From: Prauserella salsuginis
GTDB lineage: Bacteria > Actinomycetota > Actinomycetes > Mycobacteriales > Pseudonocardiaceae
Direction: 5' to 3'
Length of the DNA: 64,000 bases
Assembly: GCF_024648885.1 (NCBI RefSeq)
Contig: NZ_JANBBF010000008.1
Location: forward strand, 124,001 to 188,000
Shown: positions 54,593 to 63,213 of the stretch, piece after piece
Numbering within the stretch: position 1 is the stretch's first letter
How the letters are laid out: the number at the start of each line of letters is the position of its first letter
The notes under the pieces: generated by a model
Told to the model about the DNA's origin: nothing
Database searches by the model: none
Seen by the model: the letters and a program-made list of their open reading frames with translations, nothing else
Program-made: the position numbers and the translations under genes

Positions 54593-55522
54593 GTGCAGAT
54601 CACCTCGGTGGTCAATCAGAAGGGCGGGGTCGGCAAGACCGCGCTGAGTGTCGGCGCCGCCGCCGCACTCGCGGAGCGGGGCCGCCGCGTTCTTCTCATC
54701 GACCTGGACCCGCAAGGGCACGCCACGACGGAGATGCTCGGCCTGCCCGAGATTCCGGCCGACCGGCCCAGCCTCGCCAAGGCGCTCACCAAGACGTGGC
54801 GCGGCCCGGTCGAGGAGCTCGTCGTCCCGCATCCGCGCAGCAACGTCGGCCGGGGCGGGGCGTTCGACGTCATCCCCACCTCGCCCGGCATGTTCGACCT
54901 GGTCCGCAGACTCGACCAGTTCCGGGTCCCGGGATGGCAGCTGGCACGCGTGATCCAGTTCGCCAACTACGACCATGTGGTCATCGACTGTCCGCCCGCG
55001 CTCGACGTGCTGACCAACAACGCGCTCGTGGCCACCAGTGGGCTGCTCGTGCCCGTGCAGCCGGACCGCACCAGCATCCGTGCGCTCCGGCTCATGCAGG
55101 AGCAGATCCGCCACTTGGAAACCATGGTCGAGCGGCCGCCGATCGACTACTACGGCCTCGTGCCGGGGCTGTACCGGCGGCCCATCTCGGGCTACGCCGT
55201 CACGGCGTTGCGGGAGCTGGAACAGTTCGGTATCCCCGTGCTGCCGCACGTGCCGCTGGGAGTGGTGATGAACGAAGCAGCGGCGCGCGGTATGCCGGTC
55301 ACGACGTTCGCGCCGGAGACCACGCACGCCGCGGCGTTCCGCGAGATCGCCCGTACGCTGGACGAATCACCGGGCACGGCCCCGCAGGCGCCCGCGGCAC
55401 CGGAGCAGGACTTCGACTTCGAGGACTTCATCACCGACGTGGCGCACACCCGCAACGCCAACGACAACGGCGCGCGCAAGAAGCTTTACGACCTGCTGCC
55501 GAAACGCAGCAAGGACCACTGA
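54593..55522 (+). CDS. Orphan ParA/Soj-family ATPase
   Basis: A 309-residue deviant Walker A ATPase (NQKGGVGKTA, residues 8-17, DLDPQGHATT, and VVIDCPPALDVLTNNAL). No parB or parS is nearby, so it is probably not the chromosome segregation protein; orphan ParA proteins position other cargo such as septum or chemoreceptor complexes. The carboxy-terminal 50 residues (acidic FDFEDFITDV, then basic RKKLYDLLPKRSKD) are outside the ParA fold and could be a cargo-binding tail. GTG start with CAGGAG upstream. Confidence 0.87.
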   Translation: MQITSVVNQKGGVGKTALSVGAAAALAERGRRVLLIDLDPQGHATTEMLGLPEIPADRPSLAKALTKTWRGPVEELVVPHPRSNVGRGGAFDVIPTSPGMFDLVRRLDQFRVPGWQLARVIQFANYDHVVIDCPPALDVLTNNALVATSGLLVPVQPDRTSIRALRLMQEQIRHLETMVERPPIDYYGLVPGLYRRPISGYAVTALRELEQFGIPVLPHVPLGVVMNEAAARGMPVTTFAPETTHAAAFREIARTLDESPGTAPQAPAAPEQDFDFEDFITDVAHTRNANDNGARKKLYDLLPKRSKDH

Positions 55523-55637
55523 GCCTGCGGCACGGGCGGACGTCCCGTCGCTTTCGGCCTCGCCGCGATGACGGCGGCCCGGTAATGTCCCGATTCGCGC
55601 AGGTTTGAGGTCGCACCACCGCACGGAAGGCTGCGTC

Positions 55638-56126
55638 GTGAAGCAGGCGAAGGTGAGCGCCACCCGGTCGGCCGCCGCATCCGTCGAGACCGTCTTCGCG
55701 GTGCTGGCGGACCCGACGACACACGCCGCGATCGATGGCACCGGCTGGGTGCAGGAACCGATCGATCAGGCAACGTTGACCGAGGTGGGGCAGATCTTCC
55801 GGATGGCCATGTATCACCCCGACGCCCGAGACGGTTACTACGAGGTGGCCAACAAGATCCACGTCCTCGATCCACCGCGCGCGATCGGGTGGCTGACAGG
55901 ACACGACCCGCAGGGTGACGGCAACCTCGAGTTCGGCGGCTGGTCCTGGCGCTATGACCTGGCGTCCTCCGGCCCGTCGGAGACCGAGGTCACGCTCACC
56001 TACGACTGGTCGGCAGTACCGGAGTCCGTCCGGTCGTACCTCCGGTTCCCGCCGTTCGGCCCGGAGCATCTCCCCAACTCACTGCGTCACCTCGCCGACC
56101 TCGCCGCGCGGACCTCCCGGATGTGA
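55638..56126 (+). CDS. SRPBCC-fold protein
   Basis: A 162-residue START/SRPBCC protein (polyketide cyclase/dehydrase-like family), with SAAASVETVFAVLADPTTHAAIDGTG at the start and LTYDWSAVPE near the middle. Such proteins bind hydrophobic ligands. The GTG at 55638 follows GGAAGG. It stands alone, convergent with hisG. Confidence 0.82.
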   Translation: MKQAKVSATRSAAASVETVFAVLADPTTHAAIDGTGWVQEPIDQATLTEVGQIFRMAMYHPDARDGYYEVANKIHVLDPPRAIGWLTGHDPQGDGNLEFGGWSWRYDLASSGPSETEVTLTYDWSAVPESVRSYLRFPPFGPEHLPNSLRHLADLAARTSRM

Positions 56127-56193
56127 AAGCCTCACGCCGAGGACCCGGCGGCCGGCCCGATCCTGGTGCGCGGCACGCAATCCGCCGACGCAG

Positions 56194-56232
56194 CTCGGGG
56201 CACGGCAGCGCCATACGCCGTCGTGCCCCGAG
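56194..56232. terminator. Terminator between SRPBCC and hisG genes
   Basis: CTCGGGGCACG (56194-56204) pairs with CGTGCCCCGAG (56222-56232), an 11-bp perfect stem. Confidence 0.75.
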
Positions 56233-56262
56233 TTGTGTGTTGTCGTGTGCTGCGCCGGAGTT

Positions 56263-57108
56263 CTACAGCCGGCAGGAGCGAATGTCCGAGGCGAGGATCG
56301 CCTTCGCCCCGACGGCGGCGAGCTCGTCCATCACGGCGTTGACCTTCTTGCGCGACACCATCGCCCGCACGGCCACCCAGTCCGGATCGGCGAGCGGCGC
56401 CACGGTGGGCGATTCGAGGCCTGGCGTGATCGCGGCGGCCTGCTCCAGCAACGACCTCGGGCAGTCGTAGTCGAGCATCATGTAGTGCTGGGCGAACACC
56501 ACGCCCTGCAACCGGGCCGTGAGCTGTTCGACCGCGGGGGTCTTGCCGTTTCCGCTGTGTTCGATCAGTACCGCCTCGGAGACGCAGATCGGGTCGCCGA
56601 ACGCCACGAGGTCGTGCTGGCGCAGGGTTCGGCCGGAACCGACCACGTCGGCGATCGCCTCGGCGACGCCGAGCTGCACCGAGATCTCGACGGCCCCGTC
56701 GAGGGGGATGACGTCGGCCTCGACGCCCTGCCGGGCCAGGTCGTCCCGCACCAGCCGCGGATAGGACGTGGCGAGCCGTTTGCCGTGCAGGTCCGCCACG
56801 GTCCAGTCCCGGTCGGCCGGTCCCGCGTAGCGGAACGTCGAGCCGCCGAACCCGAGGCCCAGCTTCTCCTGCACGTCCGCGCCCGAGTCCAGCGCGAGGT
56901 CGCGGCCGGTGATGCCCAGGTCGAGTTCGCCCGAACCGACGTAGATCGGGATGTCCTTCGGCCGGAGGAAGAAGAACTCCACGTCGTTGACCGGGTCGAG
57001 CACGGTCAGGTCCCGCTGTTCATGTCGCTTGCGGTAGCCCGCTTCACCGAGCATCTCCGACGAGGGTCCGGCGAGCGCACCCTTGTTCGGCACCGCGACA
57101 CGCAGCAT
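56263..57108 (-). CDS. hisG: ATP phosphoribosyltransferase, long form
   Basis: The 281-residue first enzyme of histidine biosynthesis, condensing ATP and PRPP. It is the long, HisZ-independent form with a carboxy-terminal regulatory domain (about 210-281, including [14 protein letters not shown]) that binds histidine. Seen: [39 protein letters not shown] (PRPP loop). Downstream of hisE by 17 bp. Confidence 0.95.
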   Translation of the reverse strand: MLRVAVPNKGALAGPSSEMLGEAGYRKRHEQRDLTVLDPVNDVEFFFLRPKDIPIYVGSGELDLGITGRDLALDSGADVQEKLGLGFGGSTFRYAGPADRDWTVADLHGKRLATSYPRLVRDDLARQGVEADVIPLDGAVEISVQLGVAEAIADVVGSGRTLRQHDLVAFGDPICVSEAVLIEHSGNGKTPAVEQLTARLQGVVFAQHYMMLDYDCPRSLLEQAAAITPGLESPTVAPLADPDWVAVRAMVSRKKVNAVMDELAAVGAKAILASDIRSCRL

Positions 57109-57125
57109 CTGACGTCCTCTCTCGC

Positions 57126-57410
57126 TCACAGGTACCGGTAGACGTCGTCCATCGGGACGCCCCGGCCGATCATCAGCACCTGAACCCGGTAGAGCAGCTG
57201 CGAGACCTCTTCGGCCAGCCGCTCGTCGGATTCGTGCTCGGCGGCGATCCACACCTCGCCAGCCTCTTCCAGCACCTTCTTACCCTGCGCATGCACCCCG
57301 GCGTCCAGCGCGGCGACGGTGCCCGAATCCGCGGGTCGGGTGCGGGCGCGCTCGGTCAGCTCGGCGTACAGCTCATCGAAGGTCTTCACGCGGAGAATCT
57401 TGTCATCCAC
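57126..57410 (-). CDS. hisE: Phosphoribosyl-ATP diphosphatase
   Basis: A 94-residue MazG-fold enzyme, step two of histidine biosynthesis. Seen: [27 protein letters not shown] and [12 protein letters not shown] with the acidic metal ligands. GTG start. Forms an operon with hisG; the HAD gene 42 bp upstream may be cotranscribed. Confidence 0.94.
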   Translation of the reverse strand: MDDKILRVKTFDELYAELTERARTRPADSGTVAALDAGVHAQGKKVLEEAGEVWIAAEHESDERLAEEVSQLLYRVQVLMIGRGVPMDDVYRYL

Positions 57411-57452
57411 GTCGCAGCGACCTTCGAGCGGCCTGGCCCGTGATGTCGCAGG

Positions 57453-58154
57453 TCACCGGCTCCGGATCAGCCGGGAGAATTCACCGGGGTCGACCCCCAC
57501 CAGGGACGGGCGGAACGTCCGGCCCGGACCGCGCTCGACGGATACGTCCGCCTCGACGACCAGCACAGCGCAGCCCGCCGCCTCCGCCGAGGCCGCGCCC
57601 ACCGGCGAGTCCTCGACGGCCACGCACGCCGCCGGGTCCACGCCGAGCAGCCGCGCGGCCCGCAGGTACGGCTCGGGATGCGGCTTGTTCTTCCCGTCGA
57701 CCTCGTCCCCGCACACCGTGGCGGCGAAGAACTCTCGCCCGATCGTGTTCAGCGCGAGTTCGGTCAGTCCCCGCTCGGTCGACGTCACCAGCGCACACGG
57801 CACGTCCGCCGCGCGCAGCGCCTCGAGGGCCTCCCGGGCGCCCGGCCGCCACGGCAGCGCACCGGAGAACAGCTCCGCCGTGCGTCCCCGCATCCAGTCG
57901 GCGACCTCGTCCGCGGCCTCGTCGGTCACCGCGCGCCCCGCGAGCTCGAGGAGCCGACGGGATGTGGCGGCCATGTTGGATCCGACGAGCGCCGTGCGTT
58001 CCGCGGCGGTCAGTTCCCCGACCATGCGCTGCGCTCCCTCGGCGAGCACCACGTCCCAGAGCTTCTCTGAGTCGACCAGGGTGCCGTCCATGTCCCACAA
58101 CACGGCGGCCGGACCGCCTTCACCGGGGTCGGAGGACGGATCGATCACGGGCAT
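57453..58154 (-). CDS. HAD-IA phosphatase
   Basis: A 233-residue haloacid dehalogenase-type phosphatase with a helical cap: WDMDGTLVDSEKLW (motif I), LVTSTERG (motif II), K in GKNKPHPEPYLRA, and VAVEDSPVGAASA (motif IV). The best assigned activities in this group are phosphoglycolate, sugar phosphate or nucleotide hydrolysis. ATG at 58154 touches its GAGGAG; the GTG two codons later (58148) has better spacing and may be the true start. It is upstream of hisE-hisG and might supply a histidinol phosphatase, but sequence does not prove it. Confidence 0.82.
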   Translation of the reverse strand: MPVIDPSSDPGEGGPAAVLWDMDGTLVDSEKLWDVVLAEGAQRMVGELTAAERTALVGSNMAATSRRLLELAGRAVTDEAADEVADWMRGRTAELFSGALPWRPGAREALEALRAADVPCALVTSTERGLTELALNTIGREFFAATVCGDEVDGKNKPHPEPYLRAARLLGVDPAACVAVEDSPVGAASAEAAGCAVLVVEADVSVERGPGRTFRPSLVGVDPGEFSRLIRSR

Positions 58155-58245
58155 CTCCTCGGGTCGGCGAGCGCACCGCGGGCCGCGGCGGCCCGTCCAG
58201 CCTACGGTGGCGGGCCACTCCGACGACGGGACGTACGCTGGGCGG

Positions 58246-59148
58246 GTGAGCACGCCCTTCAACGACTTCACCGACGGCGACACCGGTGGCGACGAGACCC
58301 GGCAGCGCCGCGGCCCTGTCATGATCGCCTGTTTCGACGGCTGGAACGACGCGGGCGACGCCGCCAGTACCGCCATCGAGCATCTCGCGCTGAACTGGGA
58401 CGCGACACCGCTGGCCGAGCTCGAACCGGACGACTACTACGACTTCCAGGTCGCCCGGCCGACGGTGCGGATGGTGGACGGGGTGACCCGCCGCGTCGAG
58501 TGGCCGACGACGCGGCTGTCGGTGTGCCGGCCCGCGGGCGCCGATCAGGATGTCGTGCTGGTGCAGGGCCCCGAACCGAGCATGCGGTGGCGGGCGTTCT
58601 GCGCCGAGCTCCTCGAACACGTCGAACAGCTCGGGGTGCAGACCGTGATCACGATCGGTGCGCTGGTCGGTGACACCGCCCACACCCGGCCGATCCCGGT
58701 GACCGGCACGGCCTACGACGCGGAGGCCGCGAAACGGTTCGGGCTCGAACGCGAGCGGTACCAGGGCCCGACCGGGATCGTCGGCGTGTTCCAGGACCTG
58801 TGCGTCAAGGAAGGTGTGCCCGCGGTGTCCCTCTGGGCGGTCGTGCCGCACTACGTGTCGCACCCGCCCTCGCCGAAGGCCACGATCGCACTGCTGAACA
58901 AGCTCGAGGACATCCTCGACGTCGGCATTCCGCTGGGCGCGCTGCCGGAGCAGGCCGAGGACTGGCAGAAGACCGTCAGCGAGATGGCCGACGAGGACGA
59001 GGAGATCTCCGAGTACGTGCGCTCCCTCGAGGAGCGGGGCGACGCGGAGATCGACCTCGAAGGCGCGAGCGGCGACATGATCGCCGCCGAGTTCGAGCGC
59101 TACCTCCGGCGGCGCAGGAACGACGGACCCGGCCCCGCAGGCCGGTGA
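58246..59148 (+). CDS. PAC2-family protein
   Basis: A 300-residue protein of the PAC2 (proteasome assembly chaperone-like) family, with VMIACFDGWNDAGDAAS near the start, a conserved VITIGALVGDTAHTRP and SLWAVVPHYVSHPPSPKA. The archaeal/eukaryotic namesake helps build 20S particles; in actinobacteria a role is not established. GTG at 58246 lies 6 nt after TACGCT (58234-58239). It overlaps the next gene by 4 bases (GTGA). The proteasome genes are about 8 kb away. Confidence 0.88.
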   Translation: MSTPFNDFTDGDTGGDETRQRRGPVMIACFDGWNDAGDAASTAIEHLALNWDATPLAELEPDDYYDFQVARPTVRMVDGVTRRVEWPTTRLSVCRPAGADQDVVLVQGPEPSMRWRAFCAELLEHVEQLGVQTVITIGALVGDTAHTRPIPVTGTAYDAEAAKRFGLERERYQGPTGIVGVFQDLCVKEGVPAVSLWAVVPHYVSHPPSPKATIALLNKLEDILDVGIPLGALPEQAEDWQKTVSEMADEDEEISEYVRSLEERGDAEIDLEGASGDMIAAEFERYLRRRRNDGPGPAGR

Positions 59149-60287
59149 CCGCGGCGGCCGCAGGCGATGCGCCCGCCGCGCGCGCAGGGCTCCAGCTGGG
59201 CGCGCTGCTCGGCCCGTTCGGCGGCGGGGTCGTCGCGGCAGTCCTGCCCGAGATCGGGGCCAGCTTCGGCGTGTCCGCGCAGGCTGCGGCGTCGTCACTG
59301 ACCGTGTACCTGCTGCCGTTCGCGGCGCTGATGCTCGTGTCGGGCACGCTCGGCCAGCGGTGGGGACCCGCCCGCACCATCCGGCTCGCCTACGTCGCGT
59401 ACGCCGTGTTCACCCTCGCAGCCGCCGTGGCGCCGTGGTTCTGGTTGTTCCAGGTCAGCCGCGGGCTGCAGGGATGCGCCAATGCGTTCACGACGCCGCT
59501 GCTGATGGCGCGGCTGGCTGCGATGACCCCGCCGGATCGGCTGGGCAGGGCACTCGGGGTGTTCGGGGCGATGCAGGCCGTGGGCCAGACGTCGGCTCCG
59601 CTGGTGGGCGGTCTCGCGGCCGAGGCGTCGTGGCGGTGGGCCTTCGCCGGTATCGCGCTGGTCGGCGCCGTTCTGGCGACATGGCCGCTGCCGGCCGACG
59701 ACGAGGCCGGTCCGGACACCGCGGCTCGGCTCCGCGACCCGTGGCGTGCATCAGTCCTGCTTCCGGGCCTGGCCGCGCTGGCGGCGTGGGGGTGCATGGC
59801 GGGGCTCTCGTTCCTCTTCGCGCTGCGCATGCAGGACGCGTTCGGTTTCGGCGCGGGGATGCGCGGCCTGCTGCTGACCGGGTTCGGCGTCGCCGGGTTT
59901 CTGGCCGCCCGGTTCGCCGGCGCCGCCGCGGACCGCTTCGGCGGCCGCCTCACCGCACTCATCGGCCTGCTCACCGGTGCCGCACTGGTGTTGGTCATCG
60001 GCGCGACCGGGGTGGCACCCGTGGCCGTGGCAGCGTGGGCGGCGGCGGGCGTGTGCAGTCAACTGGTGCTCGTCGCGGTGAACACGACCGTGCTGTCGGC
60101 CGACGGCCCCGGGCGCAGCGGCGCGATCTCGGTGGTCCAGGCGATGCGGTTCCTCGGGATGGCCGCAGCACCGGCCGTGTTCACAGCGCCGTACCACGCC
60201 GACCCGCTGCTGGGCTTCGCGTTGCCCGCCGCGGTACTGCTCGCCGCGGTCCCGCTCACGGCAACCCTGACGCGCGCCCGCACGTGA
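59145..60287 (+). CDS. MFS transporter
   Basis: A 380-residue permease with 12 hydrophobic segments and a typical DHA1-like layout (LGQRWGPARTIRLAY after the second segment). The GTG at 59145 overlaps the PAC2 stop codon, so the two proteins are made together. Substrate unknown. It is convergent with the metallophosphoesterase gene. Confidence 0.85.
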   Translation: MTAAAAGDAPAARAGLQLGALLGPFGGGVVAAVLPEIGASFGVSAQAAASSLTVYLLPFAALMLVSGTLGQRWGPARTIRLAYVAYAVFTLAAAVAPWFWLFQVSRGLQGCANAFTTPLLMARLAAMTPPDRLGRALGVFGAMQAVGQTSAPLVGGLAAEASWRWAFAGIALVGAVLATWPLPADDEAGPDTAARLRDPWRASVLLPGLAALAAWGCMAGLSFLFALRMQDAFGFGAGMRGLLLTGFGVAGFLAARFAGAAADRFGGRLTALIGLLTGAALVLVIGATGVAPVAVAAWAAAGVCSQLVLVAVNTTVLSADGPGRSGAISVVQAMRFLGMAAAPAVFTAPYHADPLLGFALPAAVLLAAVPLTATLTRART

Positions 60288-60299
60288 GCCCGCGACGCG

Positions 60300-61133
60300 T
60301 CAGTCGGACGTCAGCACCTGCCGGAACGCCACCGGCCCACGGGCACGCCTGCGCCACTCACGCGGATAGCCCAACGACACCTCTTCGAAGCGCACGCCGT
60401 CGGCATACGTGGTGCGCGGGATGTGCAGGTGCCCGTACACCGCGAGCCGGGCGCGGAACCGGAGGTGCCAGTCCTCGGTCCGGGTCGTGCCGCACCACAT
60501 GGCGAACTCCGGGTAGTACAGCGGCGCGGTGGGGTGCCGGTGCAGCGGCCAGTGCGACAGCAGCACCGTCTCGTGGTCGGCGGGGATCTCCGCCAGGCGC
60601 TTCTCGCTCAGCGTCAGCCGGTCCTCGCACCACTCCGCGCGGCCCGCGTACGGCTCGTGGCCGAGCAGGTACTCGTCGGTGCAGACCACGCCGGCTTCCC
60701 TGGCCTGCCGCAGCGCCTCCGCCAGCGACGCCCCCTGCGCCGACGGCGTCCGCCAGCTGTAGTCGTACAGCACGAACAGTGGCGCGATCGTCAGCGGACG
60801 GTCGGCGTAGGGCCACACGGGGAACTCGTCCTCGGGGGTGAGCACCCCGATCTCCCGGCAACGGCGGACCAGCTCGTCGTAGCGGGGGCGGCCGGAGGCC
60901 TGGTCGGGGTCCTTCGCCGTGGTCCACAACTCGTGGTTGCCGGGAACCCACACGACCGTGGCGAACCTCCGGCGCAGCTGCGCCAGGGTGTCGACCACGG
61001 TGTTCAGGCGCTCGCCGACGTCACCGGCCACCAGCAGCCAGTCCTCCGGGATGTCCGGCCGGATCACGTCGACGTGCGCCTCGTTACCGGTGTGGGTGAC
61101 GTGCAGGTCGCTCGTGGCGTAGAGAGTTGGCAC
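60300..61133 (-). CDS. Calcineurin-like metallophosphoesterase
   Basis: A 277-residue enzyme with all metal motifs: TSDLHVTH, LLVAGDVGE, WVPGNHELW, LLSHWPLH and VYGHLHIPRT. The GTG at 61133 lies 7 nt after TACCGT (61141-61146, minus). It follows mshC by 22 bp on the same strand, so they may be cotranscribed, but it also has this own start signal. Substrate unknown; possible nucleotide or phosphodiester hydrolysis. Confidence 0.87.
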   Translation of the reverse strand: MPTLYATSDLHVTHTGNEAHVDVIRPDIPEDWLLVAGDVGERLNTVVDTLAQLRRRFATVVWVPGNHELWTTAKDPDQASGRPRYDELVRRCREIGVLTPEDEFPVWPYADRPLTIAPLFVLYDYSWRTPSAQGASLAEALRQAREAGVVCTDEYLLGHEPYAGRAEWCEDRLTLSEKRLAEIPADHETVLLSHWPLHRHPTAPLYYPEFAMWCGTTRTEDWHLRFRARLAVYGHLHIPRTTYADGVRFEEVSLGYPREWRRRARGPVAFRQVLTSD

Positions 61134-61155
61134 GCGGCCCACGGTATCGCCCGTG

Positions 61156-62406
61156 CTACAGAGCGACACCGAGCAGCGCGTCCACCGCCGTGCGGATCGC
61201 CGTGGGTGCGTCCTCGTCACCGCCGGAGCCGTGCCCGCCGCCCCGCAGCGCCTCGTCGGCCCACGCATCGAGGGCGGCGAGCGCACGGGGGGTGTCGAGG
61301 TCGTTGGCCAGATGCTCGCGAAGGCGGGCGATCGTGTCGTCGGCGGCGGGCCCCGCGGGCAGCCGCACGGCCTCCCGCCACCGGGCGAGCCGCTGCTGGG
61401 CCGTCGCGAGCACTTCGTCGGTCCATGCGCGGTCGTCCCGGTAGTGGCCCGCGAACAGCCCCAGCCGGATGGCGGCCGGTTCGACGTCGGCGGCCCGCAG
61501 CCGGGACACGAACACCAGGTTGCCCTTCGACTTGGACATCTTCTCGCCGTCGAGCCCGATCATCCCGGCGTGCACATAGTGCCGCGCGAACGGATGGTCG
61601 CCCGCGAGCGCCTCGGCATGTGCGGCGCTGTACTCGTGGTGCGGGAACGCCAGGTCCGAACCGCCGCCCTGCACGTCGAAACCGACACCGAGCTGGTCGA
61701 GGGCGATCACGCTGCACTCGATGTGCCAACCGGGCCTGCCGTGGCCGAGCTCGGACTCCCAGTACGGCTCCCCCGGCCGCTGGGCCCGCCACAGCAGCGC
61801 GTCGAGCGGGTCGCGTTTGCCGGGCCGCTCGGGATCGCCGCCCCGCTCGGCGAAGAACCGGGCCATCGTCTCGGCGTCGTAGCCCGACTCGTAGCCGAAC
61901 CGGCCGGTGTACGAGCGGTCGAAGTAGATGTCCGGGTACTCCGGGTCATCCACCCGGTAGGCCGCGCCGGAAGCCAGCAGCTTCCCGATGACCTCCACGA
62001 TGCGCGGAATGGTCTCGACGGCGCCGATGAAGTCGCGAGGCGGCACCACCCGCAGCGCCTCCATGTCCTCGCGGAACAGCGCCGTTTCGCGCATCGCGAG
62101 CACGACCCAGTCGTCCTGGTCCCGCTCGGCGCGTTCGAGCAGCGGATCGTCGATGTCGGTGACGTTCTGGACGTAGTGCACCTCGTGCCCGGCGTCGAGC
62201 CACAGCCGGTGCACCAGGTCGAACGCGAGATACGTCGCGGCGTGACCCAGATGCGTGGCGTCGTACGGCGTGATGCCGCAGACGTACATCCGGGCGATCC
62301 GGCCGGGTGAGACGGGGCGGATGTCGCCGGATGCCGTGTCGTACAGCCGCAGCGGGCGGGACTCTCCGGGGACACGGGGCACGGCGACCGAGGACCAAGT
62401 CTGCAT
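61156..62406 (-). CDS. mshC: Mycothiol ligase MshC
   Basis: The 416-residue ligase that joins cysteine to GlcN-Ins in mycothiol synthesis. It resembles cysteinyl-tRNA synthetase but lacks the carboxy-terminal tRNA-binding domain. Seen: [16 protein letters not shown], the zinc-binding [13 protein letters not shown] and [11 protein letters not shown], and [12 protein letters not shown]. Family signature [10 protein letters not shown] at the start. The ATG lies 6 nt after TAGGGT (62413-62418, minus). Confidence 0.95.
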   Translation of the reverse strand: MQTWSSVAVPRVPGESRPLRLYDTASGDIRPVSPGRIARMYVCGITPYDATHLGHAATYLAFDLVHRLWLDAGHEVHYVQNVTDIDDPLLERAERDQDDWVVLAMRETALFREDMEALRVVPPRDFIGAVETIPRIVEVIGKLLASGAAYRVDDPEYPDIYFDRSYTGRFGYESGYDAETMARFFAERGGDPERPGKRDPLDALLWRAQRPGEPYWESELGHGRPGWHIECSVIALDQLGVGFDVQGGGSDLAFPHHEYSAAHAEALAGDHPFARHYVHAGMIGLDGEKMSKSKGNLVFVSRLRAADVEPAAIRLGLFAGHYRDDRAWTDEVLATAQQRLARWREAVRLPAGPAADDTIARLREHLANDLDTPRALAALDAWADEALRGGGHGSGGDEDAPTAIRTAVDALLGVAL

Positions 62407-62415
62407 GCCTCAACC

Positions 62416-63027
62416 CTATGTGCGCCCGGACGTATCGTTCCCGTCTGGTGGGAAGGACGCCGACCACAATGTCGCCAGACCGGCGAGCAGGTCGTCGGGT
62501 GTGGGCACACCGTCCGGGTCGACCAGCGACTGGACGGCGAGCCCGTCGCAGACTGCCACGACGAAGCTCGCGACGGCCCGGCACCGGGGATCGTCACCGC
62601 GCGTTCCGTCGCCCAGCGACTCGGCGACCAAGCCGGCCACCCGCACCCGGCAGGTGCGGTACAGCTCGGCCAGTTGCCTGCGCAGGTCCGGCGCGCGTTC
62701 GGCCTGGGCGAGCGCCTCGATGTACGAGACGAGCAGCCGGCGTTTGCCCGCCAGCCCCGCCAGCCACGCTGCCCAGGTCACGTGGCCGCGTTCGATCGGC
62801 GAGGCTGTCGGATCGGCCATGGCGAGTTCGGCGAGCTGATCGGTCCACTCCTCGAACACGGTCGCGATCGCCGCGTTCAACAGGCCGGCCTTCGAGCCGA
62901 AGTGATAGCCGATGGACGCCAGGTTCGTGCCGGACGCCGCGACGAGGTCACGCGCGGTGATGTGCGCGTAGCCCTTGTCCTCGAGCAGCGTTCGCGCCGC
63001 GGCGAGCAGGTCGTCCCGGTGGCTCAC
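62416..63027 (-). CDS. TetR-family repressor
   Basis: A 203-residue regulator: HTH region ITARDLVAASGTNLASIGYHFGSKAGLL at about 23-50, then a helical ligand domain (TetR_C family). GTG at 63027 lies 7 nt after TACGCT (63035-63040, minus). A 14-bp palindrome in the promoter of the divergent P450 gene is its likely operator. The mshC start is only 9 bp beyond its stop, but mshC has its own start signal. Confidence 0.9.
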   Translation of the reverse strand: MSHRDDLLAAARTLLEDKGYAHITARDLVAASGTNLASIGYHFGSKAGLLNAAIATVFEEWTDQLAELAMADPTASPIERGHVTWAAWLAGLAGKRRLLVSYIEALAQAERAPDLRRQLAELYRTCRVRVAGLVAESLGDGTRGDDPRCRAVASFVVAVCDGLAVQSLVDPDGVPTPDDLLAGLATLWSASFPPDGNDTSGRT

Positions 63028-63099
63028 GCCGAGCAGCGTACTGCCCGCCGCCCCCGTGGACCGGATCGCGGCCGCCGGCGGCCACCGCGGTCGTCAAGG

Positions 63100-63128
63100 T
63101 GGACAGCGAATCTATACGGGCGTATAAA
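63100..63128 (+). promoter_or_regulatory. P450 promoter with embedded TetR operator
   Basis: TGGACA (63100-63105), a 17-bp spacer and TATAAA (63123-63128) form a near-consensus promoter. The palindrome TATACGGGCGTATA (63113-63126) covers the spacer and overlaps the -10 box, a textbook repressor site for the divergent TetR gene. The leader to the ATG is about 80 nt. Confidence 0.75.
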
Positions 63129-63213
63129 TCGGCTCAAGGAGCAGACACCGGCTCGGACGGCCGCCACCGCGCCCGCCACCGGTGCGACCACCTCCGCGCA
63201 AAGGAGCGCGCCC

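Noticed and set aside
54593-55522. ParA as the chromosomal partition protein with an oriC nearby
   Set aside because: No parB, gidB, dnaA, rpmH or DnaA-box array is present; the gene context is conserved and far from origin-type genes.
57453-58154. HAD gene as histidinol-phosphatase (hisN/hisB-type)
   Set aside because: Position next to hisE-hisG is suggestive, but motifs are those of general HAD-IA phosphatases with nothing specific to histidinol phosphate.
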